Shown here piece after piece: positions 53,701 through 64,000 of a stretch of DNA of 64,000 nt (position 1 is the first letter of the stretch; every line of letters begins with the position of its first letter). Source of the stretch: Quercus robur (Eukaryota; Streptophyta; Magnoliopsida; Fagales; Fagaceae); contig NC_065544.1 in assembly GCF_932294415.1 (NCBI RefSeq), forward strand, positions 17,025,351 through 17,089,350, read 5' to 3'. The position numbers and the translations under genes were made by a program. The notes below the pieces were generated by a model. That model had not been told where the DNA came from. It saw only the letters and a program-made list of their open reading frames with translations, and did not search any database.

Positions 53701-56700
53701 ATTTATAAGTATTTATTCATCATCAATTCTAATCTCTTATTTTTTGATATTCTTTATCACCCTAGATGCCGTTTCCCTCAATTCAGTTCGATTGGACAGT
53801 TAAGTATCAAGTTTTCAAATATATTTTTTGACTCAAATTGAAATGTGCTTTGGTATTTAATGTTGACAACCCCGATAGGGAAAGTGATGCTTCAGATTCT
53901 TTAGAGAATGTCATCAATGTTGTCAATAACTTAGGGAAGACACCTGGTATTAGGTTGCAGCTGCTTTGGGTTTGGTACATATGAAGCCAACCAAAAGAAA
54001 ACATGATCCTAGCATGGGTTGAGTTACTCAACTCAAGCTTGGGCTAGAATCTAGGTTGGGTACTACCTTTGTGCAAGTTCCATTGACCACATTTACTAAA
54101 TGAAAGTGATTGAACTGGTCTGGCTGGACCTAGACCAGTTCAGTTTCAACTTGTCCAAGTTGTAACTCCTTCAACCTGCAAGGGAAACTCATTCCTTAAG
54201 AATTAACACTCAAGCAACATAACTAGAATGATTGCACCATTCTATTTGGGAGGCTACTAGTGCCAACTATAATGATCCATGAATATTGGATTTTCTTATA
54301 TGAAGAATTTTCCATTTTAACTTTAAAATATTATTTGGTCATCCCACTATTTTTAAAATTTTCAAAATGAAAATTTCTTTAGTGCGATATTTTTTTGTTT
54401 GCTTTGGTTCTTTACTTATGAGCATGTTTAACAGAAGAAGAGTGCTTATAATGGTTGAAGTGGATTTGTCTCTCTCTGTTTTATATAGGAAGCATATTCC
54501 ACCATTTTGACAACTTAATCAGATTATCGCACCTTATTATAGTAATGTATGCATTACCTTCTAAATACTTTGCTTGTATTCCTCCCAATCCTTTCAATTG
54601 AGGTTGTCATTGGAAATCAATCAAGACAATCTCCAATTGAAATAACTTACTTCCATTGTTTCCCCTAATCTTTTTATCGGTGTTTTCCCTCCTCAAAATG
54701 ATGTTTATGCAGGGAAATAAATCCTATATGGCCCTGAAGATGTTTGATGAAATGAGAAGTCAAAAGTGTAAACCTAATATCTGCACATATACTGCTTTGG
54801 TGAATGCATTTGCTAGAGAGGGAAATTGTGAGAAAGCAGAAGAAATATTTGAGCAGCTGCAAGAAGCTGGACATGAGCCAGATGTGTATGCTTATAATGC
54901 CCTCATGGAGGCTTACAGGTAAATATCTTTTAACTTGATGTTCCACAAATACGTGACCTTCAATTATTTTACTATAGTTATTGGGTTTATTATTATGAAG
55001 GATATATTTTTAATAATATATCAAAATCATTAATTATTTGGTTTGATTGTTTTGAAGTGTTGTGGCAAATGGGGAACAATTTTATTTTATTAATTTTTTT
55101 TTTAACTTTGGCTTAGTTGGGAGTTAAGTTTGGAATTTTTGTCTTTATTATTGTGGAGCCATAGAGAAAGTTTAGTGATGGAAAAAGGGTGTAATCAATA
55201 TGACTTTTGATCACTAGAGTGGTAATAATTAGTTGGAAAGGAGGCCATAATTGCAAACCGTGCCGTGATAGCATTGCGTATATTAATGCATCCAATTTAG
55301 ATTTAAAGGATAAAAGGTGCATTAAGAGTGTGTCAAGCTTCAAAAACATGTTTGGCTCAGTTGCTATAATTTGAAATTTCTAGAAATGTTCTCCTAGTTG
55401 TTATAAGATATCAAAGCCTATTTGCCTTTGAGGTCTTCAGTTCAAATCCTTGGTAAATCCTTCTATTTTGCATATGTAATGCCCCCATCATGTTGGGGAT
55501 CGTGGGCAAGATTGCATTTGAGGAGAATTGTGAGTTTGAATTGAACTTGATATATATTGTTGACCCACTCCCTAATAACATGCCCTGTTAACATACTGTG
55601 GGAATGAAATGAAAAACAATGTAACTTAGGGCCCCACCCTTCAGATTGTATAAGATTTAATGGCATGCTAGAAGACAATGAGACATAAAAGGACCTATTT
55701 TATTTTTAGCCATATAAAGCTAGCGACTCTATTGATATCCAAGATTTCAGTAAAAACTTGTCCGGTCATGTACATATATACCTAACAAAGGTGAACCTTG
55801 GAGTATGAATGACCTAATTTCAAAATGCCAAGGTGTGATAGGAACCTGCATTTCTCCACTATTGGTGGAGTAAAACGTGGAATGGAGTGAATAAAGATAG
55901 CCTTTGGATTCCTAGTTTGAAAACTTTAATGATGAAGCTCCATGGGAAGGATTCAATATAAGAATCATAATCAAAAGTAGAAATTTGATAACAAGTTATT
56001 TTTTAAGTATTAGAACATCAATAGAAGTTTTACCAATTTTAAATTAAAATATAGATTTAAGCTGCAGTGAGGGTAGCATCTTGAATTTCAACAAACATGT
56101 GAGATAAAGAAACTAAGAGTTTAGAAACAACTGGCTCTCTGTAGCTTTTTGTGCTGCTGTTACAGGTAAGGTGTGTGGTCCAACGCAGTGTCATTAAATG
56201 CTTCAGTGAGGTTACTCATCTTTCTTGAACTATTGTGGAACCCAAAAATAAAAACAAAATCAAAACTAAAAATTGTTTTATTGAGAGGGTTGCGGCATAT
56301 CTGAGACTACAACTAAGACCAAGAAGGTCCATTATGAAGGAAAACTAGAAAGACACGAGTTGATGAGTATGTGGCACTTGGCAATGTTGCTCTGATGGTC
56401 TAGTAGGATATGCGGCACTTGGCAATGTTGTTCTGATGGTCTAGGATGATATATGGGCTATTGAGCTTTTGAGAATAATAGCTATCCAATGATGGATGGC
56501 ATACCAGGCATGCACAGATTGGAATAACAGTTGGTACTGTTGTTACTGTAACAGTTATAATGAGAATTGGAACATGGACAGTCATACTGGTTTTACACTG
56601 AAATGCAGATTAAGAAATGAGAAAAATTGATGCAATACTTGGTTGGGACCAAGTAGCCTTCATTATGAGTAAGTAAACCAATTTTCTTTAAGATGTGACA

Positions 56701-59341
56701 TAGGGAGACAGAATCAAATAGGAAGATTCATAAGGAAATTATTGGCCCAAATCAGACATTTTGGTGTGTGATGTTCTTTCTGTAAAATTCACCAAAGGTT
56801 TTTTATTTTAATTTTAAAAAAGGACTATTCTAAATATTTAGTGATAAAAAAGAAATAGACTAATTTATATGCCACGTTAAACGCATCAAATCCATTAATG
56901 AAAAAATTTGTTGACTATAATTTCTTTAGGGAGTCTATGGCCAGCTAATCTTGTAATTCACTTTAGTCAGAAAATAGTATTCCAAATTGTCTGGAAACGG
57001 TGTTTCAAAGGGTTAACTGGAGATAACTGTGGAAAACGTTTTCCAAAAAAGGATCATGTATTGCCTTTTTGGCTCATTCCAATGATAGAAGAAGGCAATT
57101 GGAAATGCTCAAACCATATGTTTTCATCCTTGCTCTAGAATGGACAACTAGAAATTGCTATAGCTGCCGTTAAAGTAAAATTTCCTAGAAATAGTTTTGA
57201 GGTGCACATAAATTTCTTTGACTTTCTTTCTCCCACCAGTCGTGCAGGTTTTCCTTATGGGGCAGCCGAAATCTTTTCACTCATGCAGCACATGGGGTGT
57301 GAACCAGATAGAGCTTCATTCAATATCATGGTAGATGCATATGGGAGAGCTGGTCTTCATGAGGGTAAATACTTAATATTAAGAAATTGATCAGCATTTA
57401 TTTTTTACCTAGATTAACTACCAAAAATCAATTTGCATGCTTGTGGGTTGTTGCCGATATCTATGATATCTGTCCTCAATACTTATTAAGATCTGTCATA
57501 ATCTAATCTGACTTTCCTTTTTTATTTATAATTTATGAAAGCTGATAGATCTAACTACTACCTCTAGGATACAATGCCTAACACAAGAACAATTAAGGTT
57601 GCACACTTGCACTAAACAGTTGTCTTCTTAAAAGTAACAAATAAGAAAGTAAAACAATATGAGAGGAAAAAGAAAAGCCTTAAACTCTCTTTTTGTATCT
57701 CTATTTATAGACCAATAGACACCTTTTTGAAAAAAAAAACTACTCAATTTGAATTCTCATTGACAGTATGCTATTTTATTCTTTTCAACATTATATTATG
57801 TTATATTTGACCATTATATGATTCATAAATATATCCAACAAAATTAACTAAGTACCAAGAAATGAAAATCTATACCTAGTGTAAAAACTCAGTACATGCT
57901 TGTATTTCCATAGATGGAGTTGTTCTTTTTGTTGATTTTGTTTTTACTAGTATATAATTATAATATAAGGATTGAATATTGCAGTATTTGGACAATCGTA
58001 TGCAGCAAAAATGCTGCGTATTTTGGAGGCATGAAATAAAATTATAAAAATAAATTGTTTTGATGGTTAGTTTTTCATTTTTATTTTATTATTACTTTGT
58101 TCTGCATTTTGTAGCTCATTTGAATATTCGTAAAGGAATTATGACGTAAAGATGATGAACTGATTCCATTGTCATGGGACATTTTGGATGTCACAAACCT
58201 CTTTTACTCTGCTAACTCAAATACATGTTTAGGCTGTCTTATGAGAAAATATACAAAAACCTTACAGTAGAATCTTTACTATAATATCTAGTTAAGTCTT
58301 TTGGCATCATACCAAAGACTTGGGATCTAATGACATACAAAGAGATGAAAAAAGAAAAAGAAAAAGAGAGTGGGTAGGGAGGGATGTTAGGGGATTACTA
58401 ATTAGAGAGGCTAGAAGATTAAAAAATGTTGCATCTAAGACAATTTCTAACATCTATCTTCCAAGGTGTTTTGTTTTACCACTTAACATTCTTGCCTACA
58501 ATTCTACTTACATATTGTTCCATTCCTGTCCAAATTCTCCACATTTTAGTTATAATTTATGAGCACCGCATATGGAGTTAAGATGAAGTTAAAACAAGTA
58601 ACTGCTTAATGACAACTTCACCTTTCTGAGTCTTCTGACCAAAGCCTATTTCATTCAGTGCTGATATGTTTTTTATGCTATATTTGCCTTAGCATTCTCA
58701 TCCTTATATCATGTTTATTTGTCCCTGTTTAAATAACTCCTCTTTCTATCCGTTTAGATGCACAAGCTGTATTTGAAGAGATGGTGCGACTGGGGATAAG
58801 TCCAACCATGAAATCCCACATGCTACTTTTATCTGCCTACTCCAGAACTGGCAATGTTGCTAAATGTGAAGACATTATGAACCAAATGCAAAAATCCGGG
58901 CTTGAACCTGACACATTTGTGTTTAACAGCATGATGAACCTGTATGGCCGGTTAGGCCAATTTGGAAAGATGGAGGACGTTTTAGCTGCAATGGATAAAG
59001 GACCATATGTAGCTGATATCAGCACATATAACATCTTAATAAATGTATATGGACGTGCAGGGTTTTTGGACAGAATGGAAGAGCTTTTTCAGTCACTTCC
59101 CACAAAGAGTTTGAAACCTGATGTGATTACTTGGACTTCTCGGCTTGGAGCATATTCAAGAAAGAAACTATACAAAAGGTGCTTCGAAATTTTTGAAGAA
59201 ATGATTGATTCTGGTTGTTATCCTGATGGAGGCACTGCTAAAGTACTCCTCTCGGCATGTTCAAGCCAAGAACAGATTGAGCAGGCTACTACTGTAATTA
59301 GAACAATTCACAAGAATATGAAAACTGCTTTGCCTCTTTGA
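50747..59341 (+). CDS. Pentatricopeptide repeat protein, At2g35130-like
   Basis: Conserved exons with consistent phase: 50747 (or 50719)-50979, 51060-51292, 51759-52008, 53518-53663, 54713-54918, 57240-57364 and 58758-59341 (TGA). The N-terminal part has three 19-residue tandem repeats and then DGKWRSFEPKKLSRKR, GRGWKYGSGFVDGIFPVLSP. PPR motifs follow: KPDVMCYNLLIDAYGQ, IPTEDTYALLLKAYCKSGLL, VYNAFIDGLMKGGNPQKAEE, CEPSVDTYTLLINLYGK, KPNICTYTALVNAFAREGNC, EPDVYAYNALMEAYRAG-like, CEPDRASFNIMVDAYGRAG, EPDTFVFNSMMNLYGRLGQF and KPDVITWTSRLGAYSRKKLY. They end at CYPDGGTAKVLLSACSSQEQ. I recall this order from Arabidopsis At2g35130. P-class PPR proteins bind organellar RNA and act in its processing or stability; organelle targeting here depends on the unresolved first exon. 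No stop or frame break was seen in the listed exons. Introns up to 2.3 kb hold repeats. Confidence 0.85.
50760..50930 (+). repeat. Three in-frame 57-bp tandem repeats in the PPR N-terminal exon
   Basis: Units at 50760-50816, 50817-50873 and 50874-50930 encode NLSGEAVEKSKPEGLYIEK and two variants. They lie between the start region and the conserved DGKWRSF block. Confidence 0.9.
52009..53517 (+). other. Large intron of the PPR gene
   Basis: Donor CCCCCAA/GTATGT and acceptor TTCAG/GTGCAG keep the phase. The 96-codon ORF at 52391-52681 inside it lacks family features and looks accidental. Confidence 0.7.
54919..57239 (+). other. Largest intron of the PPR gene
   Basis: Donor TTACAG/GTAAAT, acceptor CCACCAG/TCGTGC. 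It contains a 41-bp tandem duplication at 56370-56448 ('ggcacttggcaatgttg..tctgatggtcta' twice). No gene is inside. Confidence 0.75.
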
Positions 59342-60694
59342 TGGATGCTTGTTTTTGGGTTTAGATCAAAGAAATAGGTATTACAGTTCTGTAGCCAGCA
59401 GGTTCCCCAAACATTATGGCCATCTATTTGTATTTCAATGAAAGTTTTCATTTAGATGAAGAGATAAAGCTAAAACCTGTAAAAACCTTTCTACTTGTTA
59501 AATACTGCTGTTAGATAGCAATCAACATTGCATTCTTGCATTGCTTTACTGTAGAGTGTAGCGGATATAGTTCTTGAAACAGCCTTGCTGTTTTGTAGGT
59601 TAAGACGAACTCTTTCAGCTTAATTTATTACTTACAAATATTTTTGCTGCATCATGACAGAGCAAGGATCCCAAATATTTTATACTACTGGATTTTATGC
59701 TGAATTAAGGCAAACCAAAGTTTTCATTACTTTATAGGAGATATAAAGTTGACTAAAAACTAAAATACCAATAGAATAGAATCATTGAACTTATAGGATC
59801 TAGGAACTCTTCTATATGGTGCTTTTGAGTTTTGATGAAGAATGTATTATGAAAGCGACCTCATAATATAATCATTAAATATGTATGGATCACTCATTCT
59901 TCCTTTGCCAATTTCTAGTTTATTTTAATTTGTTCCATAGGTTTAGAAAGTCAAATTATACTACCATAATCTACTAGTGAAATGGAAGACAAGTAATTTT
60001 TGAGGGAGAAACTATGCGTTTTTAGGATTTGCATGCTCCCTGGTTAGAACCCGTAAATGATTATAATGGATTGGACTTGAGAAGGCTGATTCAAAAGCAG
60101 TGTTGTTTATAGGATCTGGATCAACTAATTTATTCAATGGAAGCAGTTGATGGTATGTGCTTTTTATCTTATGTCTTTTTATCATTTTAAAATTGTGTTT
60201 TTGTTATTAGTTTGGGTTAATTGATATGGTGGGATAAATTGTTAGATTAGTTTTTTATTTTTTATTTTGAATTGTAGTAGATAAAGCTTAGGTTTCTTTT
60301 GAATTTAAATATAAGGCTTGTTAACAAGTGCCTAAAGGGCACAAGTTAAAGATTAATAAATGCTCAATTATGAACTGTAATGCATATTTTTCAAAGAAGA
60401 AAATACACTTGTTAATGATTCATTAACTTGCATGCACAAATTCTAAACAGTGTAATTTCCCCAAACTATAGCCAAGATTACACTTTACCACCCTAAACTT
60501 TATTTTTTGAAAAATGTATAAAAATATTATTTAATTAAATATTTAATGCACCTTAACATTGCCCTTAGGGCATTTATAAACAAAATTTTCTTAAATATTA
60601 GCTTTATCTTGTAAGGCCATAAATTATATGGATTGATATTTAACAATAAACAAGCTAAAAAATATTATTTTTGAGAGTTTTTATTTTGGAGGTT
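59342..60694. other. 3' flank of the PPR gene and spacer
   Basis: 3'-UTR-like sequence, then AT-rich DNA. No gene was found. Confidence 0.55.
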
Positions 60695-60699
60695 TGGAC

Positions 60700-61350
60700 T
60701 GTAACAATCCAAGGAAGAGCGCTAGCCACATCTGCGCTATACCTTAAAAGGACTAGTCGCAATTGAGGTTCCTTGTAGTTGTTAATAAAGTCCAGTTCAA
60801 CTCAGTAAATACCCGATGTGGGACTCATCACACACCCACACACATCACACAATCAATCAAATTGAGGCATCACAATCTCCCCCACTTAAATCCCTAACGT
60901 TCTAGTTAGGGCCCACTTAAATCCCTAACATCCTCGTTAGGGCCCACTTTGTGGGGTAGTGTCTCTGAGCCCACATAGGATTACCGGGCCGGCTCTGATA
61001 CCATAAGTAACGACCCAAGGAAAAGCGCTAGCCACATCTGCGCTATACCTCAAAAGGACTTGTCACAATTGAGGCTTCTTGTAGTTGTTAATAAAGCCCA
61101 GATCTACCCAGTAAATACCCGATGTGGGACTCATCACACACTCACACACATCACACAATCAATCAAATTGAGGCATCACAATCTCCTCCACTTGTGTGGG
61201 TGTGTGATGAGTCCCACATCGGGTATTTACTGGGTTGAACTGGGCTTTATTAACAACTACAAGGAGCTTCAATTGCTACTAGTCCTTTTGAGGTATAGCG
61301 CAAATGTGGCTAGTGCAAATGTGGCTAGCGCTTTTCCTTGGGTCGTTACA
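60700..61350 (-). mobile_element. TRIM (miniature LTR retrotransposon) with an extra inverted LTR
   Basis: Read on the minus strand: LTR (61180-61006), copia-type primer site TGGTATCAGAGCC (61003-60991), about 130 bp of interior, polypurine GTGGGGGAGAT (to 60875), LTR (60874-60700). A third LTR copy, truncated and in opposite orientation, occupies 61193-61350. It is joined through a second polypurine-like segment (GTGGAGGAGAT, 61191-61181). The outer ends are TGTAAC and GTTACA, and an exact 5-bp duplication TGGAC (60695-60699 and 61351-61355) flanks the whole 651-bp unit. It therefore integrated as one rearranged molecule. There is no coding capacity; the short ORF at 61060-61380 is a shadow of the repeats. 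Confidence 0.85.
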
Positions 61351-62759
<1,409 letters not shown>

Positions 62760-62805
62760 AATTCATGAAGATTTCACTCCAAAAGTGAAATAAAATGAGA
62801 TAGAG

Positions 62806-62850
62806 AGAATGTTAACTTCTTCTTTTTTTTGAGAAAAAGAATGTTAACTT
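62806..62850 (-). mobile_element. TTTTCTC(A)8-type micro-insertion with 13-nt duplication
   Basis: The insert CTTCTTTTTTTTGAGAAAA (62819-62837) lies between agaatgttaactt copies at 62806-62818 and 62838-62850. Confidence 0.7.
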
Positions 62851-62960
62851 AATTTGTAAATGAAAATATAACTTTTTTTTTTTAATGGGTGTCCTTTTAT
62901 GCATTGGTTGCAACTTGCAGAGAAGATATACTTTTGCCATTGGTGCTCTAGTTTAAAATA

Positions 62961-63200
62961 TAGGGTAAATTCCATTTACACCTCCTGAGGTTTGGGCTAA
63001 TTCCAATTAAGTCCAAAACTTTTCAAAACTAACCAATTTGGTCTCTAAAGCCAATTTAGTCCCTAAAATAGTTGTGAAAAAATAACTAACTGTTTTAGGA
63101 ACAAAGTTGGTTTTAGGGACTAAATTGACTAATTTTGAAAAGTCTTGAACTTGGTTGACATTAACTCAAACCTCAGAGTATGTTAGTGAAATTTACCCTA
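62961..63200. mobile_element. 240-bp palindromic MITE, mariner-like
   Basis: TAGGGTAAATTCCATTTACA at the left and, complemented, TAGGGTAAATTTCACTAACA at the right. The arms continue through ctgaggtttg and acttttcaaaa to a centre near 63080. TA at each end may be the target duplication. It is related in end sequence to 6845-7217. Confidence 0.8.
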
Positions 63201-63248
63201 AAATATATCTATAATTTTTTTCTCAAAAACAAATATATCTATAATTTT
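63201..63248 (+). mobile_element. TTTCTC(A)5C micro-insertion with 18-nt duplication
   Basis: A 12-nt insert (63219-63230) lies between two copies of aaatatatctataatttt (63201-63218 and 63231-63248). It directly abuts the palindromic MITE. Confidence 0.65.
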
Positions 63249-63421
63249 GTTAGAGATTGGATGAGGTCAAGCCAGTGTGGCTACGTGCTAGATAGGTTTT
63301 TGGTTTAAACATGTGTGCTTTTTGTACCATGTGTTTGCCATATATATAGTTTCTGTGCTTTTGTTGCTTTTAGTGAATTTATTTATTTATAAAAAAAAAA
63401 TTGACATAATAAATAATTAAA

Positions 63422-63442
63422 ATATTGATAAAGACTCTTCTC

Positions 63443-63484
<42 letters not shown>

Positions 63485-63495
63485 TGATAAAGACT
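63422..63495 (+). mobile_element. CTTCTC(A)15(TA)n micro-insertion with 15-nt duplication
   Basis: The insert 63437-63480 lies between exact copies of atattgataaagact (63422-63436 and 63481-63495). Confidence 0.7.
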
Positions 63496-64000
63496 ATTAA
63501 AATTTCAGTTAAATTAAAGTATTTTTATATAAGTATAATGAAAAATGTATAATGTACATTTGTTAAAAAAAATTATAAAAAATATATATTTTTAACCATG
63601 GAGTCTAGCATAAAGGATGTGCTTAGCTTGTGAAACAAATCAATAATCTATCACTTTGTTGCGATCAACTTGACCTAGATTGGAGACCAACTTGATCATT
63701 GTCTAATACTAACTGTAAGATAATGAACTAATTTGAGAATTTAGCATTAGTTTTAACTCTATTCATTAACATTCCTATTTAAAGGAAAAAGTGAATTAAT
63801 AATTATTCTCTTTCTCTTAGTTCCATTTTGGTTTTTCCACTTCAACTCTTGGAAGGAACATTATTTAGGAATTACCTTTGAAATGAGTATTGATTTTTCA
63901 AATAACAAAAGAGTTAGTATGGAAAGTGATATATTGGTTTTATCTCATATTTTTTATGAAGAGTTTGGAACCATTTTATTGAAGAATCAAAGAAAAATGG
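63496..64000. other. Right-edge AT-rich sequence
   Basis: No gene or repeat was recognised. Confidence 0.5.

Overview
The window is nuclear DNA of a flowering plant, almost certainly a woody eudicot. It is AT-rich, its genes have GT-AG introns up to about 2.3 kb, and plant-specific families are present (PPR, DUF247, LRR receptor-like protein, Sirevirus-type and TRIM retroelements, MITEs). Some repeats look like ones I associate with Fagaceae (oak or chestnut), but that is a guess and not a demonstrated identity. No CRISPR, operon or bacterial feature is present, and I recognised no tRNA or rRNA gene.

Two genes look functional. On the left (1949-8838, +) is a complete nine-coding-exon gene for 20S proteasome subunit alpha-5 (PAE type, 237 aa). 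It has TGGGC/GCCCA motifs and CT-rich leader sequence upstream and MITEs in its introns. On the right (about 50.7-59.3 kb, +) is a multi-exon pentatricopeptide repeat gene of the At2g35130 type; its first exon is uncertain.

Between them lie gene decay and mobile DNA. At 9.6-17.0 kb are three tandem minus-strand copies of a DUF247 gene in increasing states of decay. At 17.45-24.92 kb is a Sirevirus-like Copia element that keeps gag and the 3' env-like ORF, has no pol, and has a truncated 3' LTR. At 26.3-30.0 kb are two related ~1-kb elements with TTA target duplications. At 32.2-36.4 kb is a complete non-autonomous LTR element (622-bp LTRs, 5-bp target duplication) carrying fifteen 76-bp tandem repeats. 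At 37.1-44.4 kb is an LRR receptor-like protein pseudogene split by a 4.6-kb foldback element that is one nearly perfectly laid-out palindrome. A hAT-like 622-bp element with an 8-bp duplication lies at 48.2 kb. A TRIM with an extra inverted LTR lies at 60.7 kb. Small mariner-like MITEs and microsatellites fill the rest.

The least expected pattern is dispersed. At least ten sites carry a tiny insert (12-44 nt) ending in an A-run, flanked by 11-19-nt direct duplications, with the A-run always on the side expected for target-primed reverse transcription. Five share a TTCTC(A)n end. Two sit in the third DUF247 copy and are absent from its paralogs. They may be extreme 5'-truncated non-LTR retrotransposition events.
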